The position numbers were made by a program, and so were the translations under genes. 64,000 nt of DNA from JBALVT01 sp045110675. Lineage in GTDB: Bacteria > Pseudomonadota > Gammaproteobacteria > Pseudomonadales > Halieaceae. Location of the stretch: NCBI GenBank assembly GCA_045110675.1, contig JBGCGJ010000029.1:18511-82510 (forward strand), in the 5' to 3' direction. The notes under the pieces are model-generated. The model was not told the DNA's origin and did not search any database. It saw only the letters and a list, made by a program, of their open reading frames with translations. The first letter of the stretch is position 1; each line of letters starts with the position of its first letter. Positions 50,995 through 60,324 of the stretch are shown piece by piece.

Positions 50995-52434
50995 TTAATC
51001 TTTCCCGAAAATCAGCTCTGGCTTGGTGTTAAACACCAAACGAGTAGTGGCTAGCGCCACACCGATACAGACGAGTAAGGTTACAAACATCAGGTGAATA
51101 TAGTGTATGGGTGTCCATACGAATGAGAAGAAACCGTACACAGCGACACCCAACACCACGGCGATGATAGCGGCTCGCGAATCGACATTTTTAAACAGCA
51201 GGCCGACGATGAAAGCCGAGAGTATGGGCATACTTAACAGTCCGTATAATTGCTGAACCAGGTTGATGATACTCTCTGTGGTGGAGTAAATAGGCACTAG
51301 TAATAGCGCGATAATAACGAATACCAGGGTGATAAAGGCATTCAGGCGGCGTACGTTGGGTGCAGTGCCAATGTACTTTTCGTGAATGTCGCACACATAC
51401 AGCGCGGTCGAAGAGTTTAAAACACTGTTCACACTGGTTAATACCGCAGCGGCGACCGCTGCAGCAAAGGCCCCGGACAACCAGGCTGGCAAAATGTCTC
51501 CAACTATAGTGCCGTATGCCGCATCGCCGATGTCGCCGTATAACTTGTAGGCGACGATCCCGGGTAATACGATCATTGGAGGAACGATTAGCAATCGAAT
51601 ACCCGCGGCGGCCAAGACGCCTTTTTGCCCTTCCTCTACTGTAGGAGAAGCCATGGCTCGTTGGGTTATTGTTTGATTGGTGCTCCAATAAAACACTTGG
51701 ATAAATATCATCCCGGTGAACAGCGTGTGCCAGGGAATGGGCGAGTCGTTACCACCTATCATGGTAAGCCGCTCAGCCGGAATTCCCGAGAAATCAAAAT
51801 CGATTGCGTTCAGGGATAGAAAAACTACCAGCATTCCCAAGCCAAGTAGCAATACACCACTGTAAGCATCCGAAACTGCTACAGCGCGCAGGCCGCCAAA
51901 CACGGCATATGCGGCACCAGCGGCAGCGAAGGAAATTGATAGCGTCACGATAGAGGCTTCAACGCCAAACATGGTTTTCATGAATAAGGAGCCGCCATAC
52001 AGCATAGCCGGAAGAAAAATGAATACATTGCCCAGCAGAAAGAGGGTGCCGATCAGAGCGCGTATATGGTGGTCGTTATAGCGTTTTTCCAGCAGCTCAG
52101 TGGTCGTCGTGCAGTTGTATTTGTAATATAGAGGCAAAAAGACTTTAGCCAATACGATGAGACCGCCCACCGCTGCGAACTCCCACCAGGCGAGCAGTGC
52201 CATCTGGTTGCCATTCATACCCACAAGCTGATCTGTGCTCAGATTGGTTAAGGTGATCGAACCGGCTACGAAAATCCACGACAGCCCACCACCGGCCAGA
52301 AATATTTCTTTGTTATCCCCTTCCACTGAATGATCGCCGGATTTTGGCGCCGCCCGACATTTTATGTAGGTCAGGAAGGCAATCAAGCCGGTGATCAGAA
52401 CGAAAATTGCAACTTGAATAGTCGTTGACGACAT
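50995..52434 (-). CDS. Sodium/solute symporter (SSS family), probable sodium/galactose transporter
   Basis: A 479-residue membrane protein with about 14 hydrophobic segments and the LeuT-like sodium:solute symporter layout. The SGLT-like region ITLTNLSTDQLVGMNGNQM in an early helix corresponds to the sodium/sugar-binding part of the galactose transporter vSGLT. AVFGGLRAVAVSDAYSG follows and AAAVAAAVLTSVNSVLNSSTAL carries the sodium-site Ser residues. Its position after GH42 and the shared motif at 52470-52497 point to galactose or a small galactoside as substrate. It is convergent with the EPS operon and the last gene of the minus-strand pair with GH42. Confidence 0.9.
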   Translation of the reverse strand: MSSTTIQVAIFVLITGLIAFLTYIKCRAAPKSGDHSVEGDNKEIFLAGGGLSWIFVAGSITLTNLSTDQLVGMNGNQMALLAWWEFAAVGGLIVLAKVFLPLYYKYNCTTTTELLEKRYNDHHIRALIGTLFLLGNVFIFLPAMLYGGSLFMKTMFGVEASIVTLSISFAAAGAAYAVFGGLRAVAVSDAYSGVLLLGLGMLVVFLSLNAIDFDFSGIPAERLTMIGGNDSPIPWHTLFTGMIFIQVFYWSTNQTITQRAMASPTVEEGQKGVLAAAGIRLLIVPPMIVLPGIVAYKLYGDIGDAAYGTIVGDILPAWLSGAFAAAVAAAVLTSVNSVLNSSTALYVCDIHEKYIGTAPNVRRLNAFITLVFVIIALLLVPIYSTTESIINLVQQLYGLLSMPILSAFIVGLLFKNVDSRAAIIAVVLGVAVYGFFSFVWTPIHYIHLMFVTLLVCIGVALATTRLVFNTKPELIFGKD

Positions 52435-52469
52435 CGGGAGTCCTCGCGAGATTTTTGCATGTCATTTTT

Positions 52470-52497
52470 ATATATTTATAAGTTATATCATATAAAT
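52470..52497 (+). promoter_or_regulatory. AT-rich motif, two overlapping copies (sites d1 and d2)
   Basis: Two copies lie close together: ATATATTTATAAGT at 52470-52483 and TATATCATATAAAT at 52484-52497. The second contains TTATAT-C-ATATAA, a perfect 13-base palindrome (52483-52495). They are 36-63 bases upstream of the symporter start, between it and the GH42 gene. Confidence 0.5.
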
Positions 52498-52594
52498 TAG
52501 CGCTGAGCCATTTTACCTGATCTCTGCGAGCAGCGTCATTGCGGTGTTTCGCTGCTCTTCGCGAAGTTTACCGCGCTATAGTGGCGCCTCTAGC

Positions 52595-54553
52595 TCAGGC
52601 ATCTCGCCATACAGTTATGTCGCGCGGTTTTATTGCTAGGCTTCCCAGCAGAACCTCGACATCGGAATCCAACGGGAGAGCGTGCTCCTGGGCTGAATAA
52701 TTGAAGGCAAACATCAACTCACCGCGCTGGCAGACTCGAATATCCGGGCCGAAAAAGTAGGTTTTGATTCCTGCGGTGACGCACTGCGCCATAAAGAAAT
52801 CTTGAAGAAATTGATCATCCGTGAGTGTCGCCATATAGATAAAACGTTCATGTTGTATCACAGCGGGACTGCCGTCTTCGTATTTGGCCAGAGTCTGAAC
52901 ATCTGAGGCTTCAAGCTCCTCGCGCCAGATGCCGCTTTGATATTCACGGTTTTCCCACGTCATCGATTCCGTGCAATCCGCACGAAGGGTTTCAACTGAG
53001 AGAATCTTCATCGGTAGCAATTCCTGCAGAACTCCCGGTGGAAGATTCTGTGGATAGCCAAACTCCTGGGTTTTTGCAGCGGCTCTGGGTCCAAAAATGA
53101 AAGTTGCACTAGCGTCGCGGCATTTTTGCACGAATGCCTCATCCAGTATGGGGGTGCAGGGTGCGATGATCAGGAAGTAATGGGAAAAATCTGAATCAAC
53201 TGATATGAAATCTACATTGACCCCCAGCTCTCGAAGGGCACTGTAGTAGGACAGTTGTACGCTATTGTAGTCATAGTCCTGGGCTTGGCGCTCGATCTCG
53301 CTAACCCACATTCCCTCAACGCCGGTCAGGATGGCAACCGGTGCGGGGCGCATTTTATGACTCAATAAGGACAGCTGGTCGATGTCAGCTTTAGCCTGTT
53401 CGGCTTGTACCCAGGCATCGGATTTGGAATTGTCGGGTCTGAGCAACCCAGCGTGCATCTGTTCTTGCCCAAACGCGGCCTGTCGCCAGCGAAAGTAACA
53501 CACGCACTCGGCGCCGTGGGCGAAGGCCTCCAGAGTCCAAAAGCGAATCATTCCGGGAGCGGGGCGGGGGTTGTTCTCAGCCCAGTTGACCGGGCCGGGT
53601 TGTTGTTCCATCACCCAAAAACCGCCGTCGGTCAGGCTGCGAGTTTGGTCGTGGTAATAGGTGGCGAAGTCAGGATGTCCGGTGCGCATGTACTTGCGAA
53701 ATTGCTCGGTGGACGCCGATGCAAAGTGTATGTCGGTTCGCCCGAGGGGATAGTTATCATAGCTTGCAAAATCGAGTGGTTGGGCCAGGGCAAAGCTGTC
53801 CGCACCAACATGGTCTATCGGAATGAAATTGTGGGTGACAAATCTCCCGGGGGCATGGTCGCGTATCAGCGCTACCGTTTGATTGTGGTAATTCACCACC
53901 TGGTCCGAAGAAAACCGGCGGTAGGCGAGGCGGTGAGCGGGACTTGCCTCTGTCACCGTGCCGATCGGAAGGTCAATTTCCGAAAAATCTCGATACTCCA
54001 TTGACCAAAATACGGTGCCCCATGCGGTGTTCAGTGCATCAATACTTCCATAGCGATCTGCGCACCACTGGCGAAATGCCTGTGCGGCATTTTCGGACCC
54101 GCTTAGGGTTGTGTCGTGGCAGCACAATTCGTTATCTGTCTGCCAACCGACGATCCTGTCATCCTGACCGTAGCGCTTCACCAGGACTTCCGTAATTCTC
54201 AGAGATTCTCGCAGGTAGTTTTGGCTGGAGAAATCGTAGTGTCGCCTCGAGCCAAAGCCCCGGGTTTGGCCAGTATCCGGATCCACCGGCAAAATATCGG
54301 GCCATTGATCGACCAGCCATTTAGGTGGCGTTGCTGTCGGCGTGCACAATATGACCTTTAGCCCCGCGTCACTGAGTACGGCGATGGCCTCATCCAGCCA
54401 CTCGAACCGGAAGTCTCCAGGAGCCGGCTCCATTCGCGACCAGGCAAATTCACCAATGCGAACGTAGTCCAAGCCCAGCTCGACCATCATTTTCGCGTCC
54501 TGTGGCCACAGGGAAGGGGAGCAGTGCTCAGGGTAGTAGCAAATTCCAAACAT
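52595..54553 (-). CDS. Beta-galactosidase, glycoside hydrolase family 42
   Basis: A 652-residue enzyme with the GH42 plan. The N-terminal barrel opens GICYYPEHCSPSLWPQDAKMM; YVRIGEFAWSRMEPAPG, CTPTATPPKWL and DFSSQNYL are hallmark motifs. The acid/base is Glu142 in WQTDNELCC and the nucleophile Glu316 in FWVMEQQPG. A trimerisation/GATase-like domain (about 390-590) and a short C-terminal beta-domain follow. No signal peptide is seen, so it hydrolyses imported beta-galactosides in the cytoplasm. It is divergent from the TonB receptor gene, with two motif copies between them, and is followed on its strand by the symporter gene. Confidence 0.96.
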   Translation of the reverse strand: MFGICYYPEHCSPSLWPQDAKMMVELGLDYVRIGEFAWSRMEPAPGDFRFEWLDEAIAVLSDAGLKVILCTPTATPPKWLVDQWPDILPVDPDTGQTRGFGSRRHYDFSSQNYLRESLRITEVLVKRYGQDDRIVGWQTDNELCCHDTTLSGSENAAQAFRQWCADRYGSIDALNTAWGTVFWSMEYRDFSEIDLPIGTVTEASPAHRLAYRRFSSDQVVNYHNQTVALIRDHAPGRFVTHNFIPIDHVGADSFALAQPLDFASYDNYPLGRTDIHFASASTEQFRKYMRTGHPDFATYYHDQTRSLTDGGFWVMEQQPGPVNWAENNPRPAPGMIRFWTLEAFAHGAECVCYFRWRQAAFGQEQMHAGLLRPDNSKSDAWVQAEQAKADIDQLSLLSHKMRPAPVAILTGVEGMWVSEIERQAQDYDYNSVQLSYYSALRELGVNVDFISVDSDFSHYFLIIAPCTPILDEAFVQKCRDASATFIFGPRAAAKTQEFGYPQNLPPGVLQELLPMKILSVETLRADCTESMTWENREYQSGIWREELEASDVQTLAKYEDGSPAVIQHERFIYMATLTDDQFLQDFFMAQCVTAGIKTYFFGPDIRVCQRGELMFAFNYSAQEHALPLDSDVEVLLGSLAIKPRDITVWRDA

Positions 54554-54721
54554 AGTTCTAATTTCTGCCGTGATGTCTAGGTGGCGCCCGTCGACGCGAT
54601 GTATTTGTTGAGTCGGACCCGGCTCTGCCTGACTGGAACAATAGTGTAGGTCACTAAGATCTAGGGAGCCTAATCAGTTGTGAATTTCCAAATTGCCCAG
54701 TATCTGATGGTGAACAAGGTT

Positions 54722-54735
54722 ATCTTATAATAGTA
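54722..54735 (-). promoter_or_regulatory. AT-rich motif, site f
   Basis: The minus strand reads TACTATTATAAGAT, a diverged copy of WTATANTATAAAT. It lies about 170 bases upstream of the GH42 start. Confidence 0.3.
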
Positions 54736-54935
54736 TGATAAATAAGATAAAAATAGTAAAACAGATTGTGGTCGTCAGCTCAAGCGGTGCTTTTTGCTAG
54801 CAGCGCTTGCGGACTCGATTTGAAACCGTTCGCTGCTCCGTGAGCGAAACACTGCATATACAGCGATTACGCTTGATCAGGTCAAGGTTGTTCATGTCAG
54901 ATTTTCGCCGATAACCACAGAATTAACCCTTTACT

Positions 54936-54950
54936 AATTATATGATATAT
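54936..54950 (-). promoter_or_regulatory. AT-rich motif, site e
   Basis: The minus strand reads ATATATCATATAATT, nearly identical to site d2 upstream of the symporter. It lies 96 bases before the TonB receptor start. Confidence 0.4.
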
Positions 54951-55045
54951 CTTAGGATTTGATCGCTGCTTACCATTTCTGACTAAAAGTAGCTGCCGAA
55001 GAGCCCATAAAATAATTGAATTCTACTCTAGCGGGAGAAGTATAA

Positions 55046-57829
55046 ATGAATGTTGAATACCCCAAGCAAGGGGGTTTGAAAAAGACCGCTCTTGCAACTG
55101 CAATATCAAGCGTACTGTCTATGACAGCTTCCACCGGGACCTTCGCGCAAGACGGCGTCATGGAGGAAGTGGTTATCACCGGTATCCGTGGCAGTTTGAC
55201 CCGCGCCATGGACATTAAGCGTGATGCATCCGGTGTAGTAGATTCCATTTCTGCGGAAGACATTGGTAAGTTTCCCGACCTGAACGTCGCAGAATCTCTG
55301 CAACGTATCTCCGGTGTCTCGATTGACCGAAGCGGTGGTGAAGGACAGGCGATTACGGTTCGTGGCCTTGGTCCACAGTTCAACACCGTATTGGTTAACG
55401 GCAGGCAGTTGGCGACAGACACCAACGGTCGTGAGTTTAACTTTGATGTACTTTCCGCCGATCTGATCTCGGGCGCGGACGTTTATAAAAGTACACAAGC
55501 TTCTCTGCAAGAAGGTGCGATTGGTGCGACTGTGAATGTCTCCACTGCTCGACCTTTCGACAACCCGGGGTTTCAGCTCGTTGGGTCTGTTAAGGGTATG
55601 TACGAGAGCTTGTCGGAAGAAACCTCACCATCGGGATCGATTCTGATCAGTAATACCTTTGGTGACGATGATAACTTCGGTATCTTGTTTGCCGCCAGTC
55701 ACCAAGAGCGTGAAGTTCAAATCAACCGGATCGAAACGGCTGGTTGGCGCCCCGGGCAGACGATCTCGAATCGCAACGATGGGGTTCTGTTTACCAATGC
55801 TTATATCCCCAGAAACTGGGACCAGATTGTTGATGAACAGGAACGTACCCGTGATAACGCCAGTCTGGTACTGCAATGGGCACCAACGGATAACTTGAGT
55901 ATCACTTTGGATGGCTTTGTCTCCAAGTTTGAAGTGGAATCACTGGTTACGGATCTGGCATCATGGTTTGAGCCCGATCGTGTCGGTGAGGGTGTCATCG
56001 ATCCTGGAACAGGCACTTTACTGTCCTTCACTCAGGGCATCGACTTGCACCAGGGAAGCGGTGATCCCGCTTCGGATTTTGTCTCTCACACCAGAAACTC
56101 TCGCGATACAACCAGTGATGGTTTTGGTCTCAATGTAGAATGGGATATCAACGAGAAATTGGTGGGTAAGTTCGATATCTCAACTTCTGAATCCGAGAAC
56201 GATCGAGCCGGCAAAGATCGCTTTAATGTGATCGGTATTATCAACAATTATTCCTTCACTGGAGGTAGCAATCCCACCGTCGCTCATGATGGTTTTGAGG
56301 GTGGTTCTCTGCCCGACGCCAGCCGAGCACGTTTGCACTACAACGAAAAAGGTCGTGGTCCTACTGACGAAGATCAAATTGACGAGTACAAAGCGGATTT
56401 CGAGTACACGCCGGATACTGACGTTTTCCAGAGCTTCAAGTTTGGTTTTTACCGTCAGGAGCGGGAGAAGAAATCTTTCCAGATTTTTGCTTCGCAGTGT
56501 GCGTTCTGTGGCTATCAGGTACCAGCCCCTCTTGATACCGTTGGTTTCCGACCCTTTGAAGCGGAAAACTTCTTTAACGGTTTGATCGATAACTTCTATA
56601 CCTACAATGGCGACGCCTACGTTCAGTTCCTGGCCGACTCAGGTTTCCCAATTGAGCCGACCTTGCAGAACAACCGCTATACCATTGAGGAAGAGGTTAA
56701 CAGTCTTTACGTAGACTTTACCTTTGGCTTCGAGTTGGGCGATATGCCTGTTGAGATCAACGTGGGTGCCCGCTACGCAGAGACCGATGTCGAAGTTGAA
56801 GCAATTCAGAGTTTCATCGCCGACGTTGTACCTACCAGCGATTTGACGCTTTTCTCTAACGTCTTAGGCCCAGCAACAGTGATCAGTCAGGGAGACAGCT
56901 ACTCGAATATCCTGCCCAGTTTGAACGTTAAACTGGAAATTCAGGAAGACATGGTGTTGCGCTTCGCTGCTTATGACTCGATGACGCGTCCCACGATGTC
57001 AGAATTGTCACCGGCGACGACCTTCAATGAGCCGCGCCGCCAAAACCTGACAGCCAGTGGAGGTAACCCTGGCCTCGAGCCATTTACCTCGGAAAACTGG
57101 GACCTCTCCTTTGAGTGGTATTACAATGAGTCCAGTGTCTTCTCGGTGGCTGTGTTCGACAAAGAGATTGAAAACTTCATCACCTCTTTGACGGGTGAAG
57201 AGACCTTCACGCTGTTCAACAGAAGCCCGGATGACGGTTTCAGATGTGCCAGTTCGCCTCTATGTGAAGAGGGCCTCGTGCTTGATTCTACGACTCCGGA
57301 TGTGGATGTGGTGGCAACTTCGGAAGAGCTCAATGGCGAGCAGGAAGTCTACACCGTAAGTCGTCCGCGAAATGGCGAGACAGCGAATGTCACGGGCTAC
57401 GAGATTGCGCTCACACACGTGTTTGAGAACGGTTTCGGTATCGTGGCTAACGCGACTATCGTTGACAGTAATGCCAGCCTCGGTACAGATGCGGCGGACT
57501 CCTTTGGTCTGGAAGGTCTTGGTGACTCTCAGAACCTGATTTTGTTCTACGAGCAGGAAAACTGGCAGGCGCGGGTCGCCTTTAACAATCGCGAAGGTTT
57601 CCTGCGTCGCATTGACAACCAGTTCAACGGTGAGCCGATCAACACTGAGACCTTTGGCCAGTGGGATATCAGCGCAAGCTACGATATCAATGAGAACTTC
57701 ACGGTATTCTTCGAGGGTATTAACATCACTGAAGAAGAACTGGTGCAGACCGGTCGTTTCAAGAACCAGATCTACAATATCGAAGACAATGGCTCGCGTT
57801 ATGCCATCGGTATTCGAGGCAAGTTCTAA
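55046..57829 (+). CDS. TonB-dependent outer-membrane receptor
   Basis: A 927-residue receptor for energised uptake of a carbohydrate. A signal peptide of about 34 residues ends near TFAQ. A TonB-box-like segment MEEVVITGIRGSLTRAMDIKR follows. The plug domain (about 55-175) has SAEDIGKFPDLNVAESLQRISGV and ITVRGLGPQFNTVLVNGR. The remainder is a 22-strand beta-barrel ending in the aromatic residue of AIGIRGKF. This form belongs to the large receptors (about 900-1000 residues) common in Alteromonadales-type sugar loci. GGGAG eight bases upstream supports the start. Neighbouring GH42, halogenase-like and SapC genes suggest a galactoside or galactan fragment as cargo. A strong terminator follows. 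Confidence 0.95.
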   Translation: MNVEYPKQGGLKKTALATAISSVLSMTASTGTFAQDGVMEEVVITGIRGSLTRAMDIKRDASGVVDSISAEDIGKFPDLNVAESLQRISGVSIDRSGGEGQAITVRGLGPQFNTVLVNGRQLATDTNGREFNFDVLSADLISGADVYKSTQASLQEGAIGATVNVSTARPFDNPGFQLVGSVKGMYESLSEETSPSGSILISNTFGDDDNFGILFAASHQEREVQINRIETAGWRPGQTISNRNDGVLFTNAYIPRNWDQIVDEQERTRDNASLVLQWAPTDNLSITLDGFVSKFEVESLVTDLASWFEPDRVGEGVIDPGTGTLLSFTQGIDLHQGSGDPASDFVSHTRNSRDTTSDGFGLNVEWDINEKLVGKFDISTSESENDRAGKDRFNVIGIINNYSFTGGSNPTVAHDGFEGGSLPDASRARLHYNEKGRGPTDEDQIDEYKADFEYTPDTDVFQSFKFGFYRQEREKKSFQIFASQCAFCGYQVPAPLDTVGFRPFEAENFFNGLIDNFYTYNGDAYVQFLADSGFPIEPTLQNNRYTIEEEVNSLYVDFTFGFELGDMPVEINVGARYAETDVEVEAIQSFIADVVPTSDLTLFSNVLGPATVISQGDSYSNILPSLNVKLEIQEDMVLRFAAYDSMTRPTMSELSPATTFNEPRRQNLTASGGNPGLEPFTSENWDLSFEWYYNESSVFSVAVFDKEIENFITSLTGEETFTLFNRSPDDGFRCASSPLCEEGLVLDSTTPDVDVVATSEELNGEQEVYTVSRPRNGETANVTGYEIALTHVFENGFGIVANATIVDSNASLGTDAADSFGLEGLGDSQNLILFYEQENWQARVAFNNREGFLRRIDNQFNGEPINTETFGQWDISASYDINENFTVFFEGINITEEELVQTGRFKNQIYNIEDNGSRYAIGIRGKF

Positions 57830-57844
57830 GGTCTGAGCGAAAGC

Positions 57845-57869
57845 GGGCAGATCTTCACACCATCTGCCC
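57845..57869 (+). repeat. Hairpin upstream of terminator
   Basis: GGGCAGAT at 57845-57852 pairs with ATCTGCCC at 57862-57869 over eight bases with a nine-base loop. No U-run follows. It may protect the 3' end of the receptor mRNA or aid the next hairpin. Confidence 0.5.
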
Positions 57870-57886
57870 TGCCTGAGTATCCATAT

Positions 57887-57914
57887 AGCCCGCATCTGTT
57901 TGCGGGCTTTTTTT
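57887..57914 (+). terminator. Rho-independent terminator after the TonB receptor
   Basis: AGCCCGCA and TGCGGGCT form a perfect 8-base-pair stem with a 6-base loop, followed directly by six T residues. It lies about 60 bases after the receptor stop and 72 bases before the next gene, so the halogenase-like gene may use its own promoter. Confidence 0.9.
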
Positions 57915-57985
57915 GTTGTAGCACTGTAGCTTTTAGCAGATAGGCTTATAATCGATGCCATAGTGGTTCGGGTGACTTTTACATC

Positions 57986-59506
57986 ATGTCAAAAGCGGTA
58001 AAGAAAATTGTCATCGTCGGCGGCGGCACGGCGGGTTGGCTGAGCGCCGCTGTAATTGCTGCTCACCACCAAAGTGATCAGCCCGGTGGATTGGAAGTTG
58101 TTCTGGTAGAATCCTCTGACATTCCCACCGTGGGAGTCGGCGAAGGTACCTGGCCGACCATGAAGAACACGTTACACAGAATTGGTCTTTCAGAGGCCGA
58201 TGTGTTTCGTCAGTGCCACGCGGCATTTAAGCAAGGCGGCAAGTTTGTCGAATGGGTTCACGGTAATGGAGATTTTTACTATCACCCTTTTACGTTTCCA
58301 GTCGGATATGGTCGTATCGATTTGGCGCCTTATATCTCGAATATCGAAAACTACGCGGTTGACTCTAATTTCCAGCATCATGTTTGCGAGGCGGGTCTGG
58401 CACCCAGGACCATGGCCGACTCCGAGTATCAGGGCAAGGCCAACTATGCCTATCACCTGGACGCCGGCGCGTTTGCCGAGCTCCTTAAGCAACACTGTAA
58501 GAATACGCTGGGCGTGGTGCAGTTCATCGATACCGTTTTGGAGACCCGGCAAGCCGCCAATGGCGATATCGACTCTATTGTTCTAAAGGATGGCGGTGAT
58601 CTGTCCGGGGATCTGTTTGTAGATTGCACCGGGTTTGCCTCGGTTTTGCTGGGTAAAACACTGGGCGTTCCCTTTGTCCCGACGAACAAGTACTTGTTCA
58701 ACAATACCGCGCTCGCAATGCAGGTTCCCTATGAATCTTCGGCGACCCCACTGGCCAGCCATACTATCGCGACCGGTCAGAATGCGGGCTGGATTTGGGA
58801 TATCGGTTTAACCCACAGGCGCGGCGTAGGGCATGTGTATGCCAGCGACTATTTGAGCGACGATGAAGCAGAGCAAAATTTGCGGCGCTACCTGGGTCCG
58901 GCGGCGGAAGGCTTGGATGCTAGAAAAATTGGCTTTGAGTCCGGTCACCGCGAACTGTTTTGGAAGAACAACTGTGTTGCGGTTGGCATGTCGGCGGGTT
59001 TTGTAGAGCCGCTGGAGGCCACGGCTATTATGTTGGTGGAGATCTCTGCTCGCTACATTGCCGAGAGCCTTCCTCCCAACGATGCTGTCATGCCGATTAC
59101 CGCGAAACGTTTCAACGACCAGATGAGCTATCGTTGGCGACGTATTATCGATTTTTTGAAATTGCACTATATGCTGTCCAAGAGGCCGGAACCCTATTGG
59201 CGAGCTCACTGCGATGAGTCCACGATACCCGAGAGCTTGAAAGAAGATCTTGCAATATGGGCTAGTCGCGGACCTCTTGGCAGCGACTTTGACAGTGCGC
59301 TTGAGCTTTTTCCCGCGGCCAGTTATCAGTATGTTATGTACGGCATGGGTTTTAAGCCAGACTTTAGTCAGCAATCCTATTTGTATCGGGAGCAGAGTCA
59401 GGCCGATCGCATCGTCCAGAACAATCGCCAGATCACTGAGCAAATGCTGCAGACTCTGCCGCCTCATCGAGAATTTATTGAACAGTGGCTTGCTGCGACG
59501 AATTAA
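57986..59506 (+). CDS. Tryptophan halogenase-like FAD-dependent protein
   Basis: A 506-residue flavoprotein of the flavin-dependent halogenase family. The FAD motif is IVIVGGGTAGWLSA (residues about 8-20), and the halogenase signature WxWxI appears in GWIWDIGL. Lys82 in FKQGGKFVEW fits the position of the catalytic Lys79 of PrnA. SAGFVEPLEATAIMLVE is the typical FAD/chloride-side motif. Homologues often lie next to TonB receptors and SapC genes in marine gammaproteobacteria, where no halogenated product is known; the free flavin must be supplied by a reductase that is not seen here. A sugar or indole substrate has been proposed for related proteins, but none is shown for this one. Confidence 0.88.
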   Translation: MSKAVKKIVIVGGGTAGWLSAAVIAAHHQSDQPGGLEVVLVESSDIPTVGVGEGTWPTMKNTLHRIGLSEADVFRQCHAAFKQGGKFVEWVHGNGDFYYHPFTFPVGYGRIDLAPYISNIENYAVDSNFQHHVCEAGLAPRTMADSEYQGKANYAYHLDAGAFAELLKQHCKNTLGVVQFIDTVLETRQAANGDIDSIVLKDGGDLSGDLFVDCTGFASVLLGKTLGVPFVPTNKYLFNNTALAMQVPYESSATPLASHTIATGQNAGWIWDIGLTHRRGVGHVYASDYLSDDEAEQNLRRYLGPAAEGLDARKIGFESGHRELFWKNNCVAVGMSAGFVEPLEATAIMLVEISARYIAESLPPNDAVMPITAKRFNDQMSYRWRRIIDFLKLHYMLSKRPEPYWRAHCDESTIPESLKEDLAIWASRGPLGSDFDSALELFPAASYQYVMYGMGFKPDFSQQSYLYREQSQADRIVQNNRQITEQMLQTLPPHREFIEQWLAATN

Positions 59507-59553
59507 CTAGCTAACTATCTAACTAACCAGACCAACATAAAAAGACGGAAACT

Positions 59554-60312
59554 ATGGCTGAACTCACAGTATTATCCAGCGCCGAACATGGCTCACTCAA
59601 AGTGGTTGAGAATTGCGCGCTGGAGGTTGCGCGCAAGCAACATGTGGTGAACATCCGTGTGGCTGAGGTCGGCATGGCTGTTAGCAGTTTTCCGGTCTTC
59701 GCCAGCAAAAACCCCAGCAGTGGCAGGTGGGCGTTGACTGCGGTGACCAGCTTTGTACCCGAGAGCAACTTGTTCGTGGTGAATGATCGTTGGACAGCCA
59801 CCTATTTGCCCACTTGCATGCAAACCTATCCCTTGTTTTTGATGAACTCGGATGAGGGAGAGAACCAATATACCGTGGGTATTCATGCCCAAAGTCCGGA
59901 CTTTTCAACGGAAGCAGGGGAAGCGCTTTTTGACGACCAGGGAAAAGCCTCCCTGTTTTTGAGTCGAGTGACCGCCATGTTGGAAGCGGATATTAACAAC
60001 GACATTCAAACCTATCAGTTTACGGATAAGTTGAACGAGTTGGGGCTGTACAAGTCCATCAACTTGTTGGTGCATTCTTCTAATGGCGCATCGGTACAAA
60101 CTATTCAGGGCCTATACACCATTGATGAGGAGAAGCTGCAGCAGCTGGATGCGACGACTCTTGAAGACTTGAACAAACGGGGTTATCTGGCGCCTATGTA
60201 CGCCATGCTAACCTCGATATTCCAGGCAAATGCCTTGATTCGTCTCAACAATCTACATTCCGATATGCAGGACATACGCGAGATTAAGCTCGAGGTGGTG
60301 AAAGACAGCTAG
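59554..60312 (+). CDS. SapC family protein
   Basis: A 252-residue protein of the SapC group, named from Campylobacter S-layer-associated proteins. Typical features are RKQHVVNIRVAEVGMAVSSFPVFASKNPSSGRWALTAVTSF, YLPTCMQTYPLFLM and the helical C-terminal half with YLAPMYAMLTSIFQANALIRL. It has no signal peptide or membrane segment. Its role is unknown; its regular pairing with halogenase-like proteins and TonB receptors suggests a shared function in uptake or in protein modification. The 47-base gap from the halogenase gene contains the short repeats CTAACTA and suggests cotranscription. Confidence 0.85.
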   Translation: MAELTVLSSAEHGSLKVVENCALEVARKQHVVNIRVAEVGMAVSSFPVFASKNPSSGRWALTAVTSFVPESNLFVVNDRWTATYLPTCMQTYPLFLMNSDEGENQYTVGIHAQSPDFSTEAGEALFDDQGKASLFLSRVTAMLEADINNDIQTYQFTDKLNELGLYKSINLLVHSSNGASVQTIQGLYTIDEEKLQQLDATTLEDLNKRGYLAPMYAMLTSIFQANALIRLNNLHSDMQDIREIKLEVVKDS

Positions 60313-60324
60313 CGTATCGCTGTT

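Larger units (their letters stand above)
54554..55045. other. 492-base divergent promoter region between GH42 and TonB receptor
   Basis: No gene is supported. It contains two copies of the AT-rich motif on the minus strand, at 54722-54735 and 54936-54950. The ribosome binding site GGGAG at 55033-55037 precedes the receptor start. The two copies are about 214 bases apart, which might serve one flanking gene each or allow looping. Confidence 0.55.

Noticed and set aside
59507..59553. CTAACTA repeats between the halogenase-like and SapC genes as a functional element
   Set aside because: The repeats are very short and imperfect in a 47-base spacer, with no symmetry or match elsewhere noticed.
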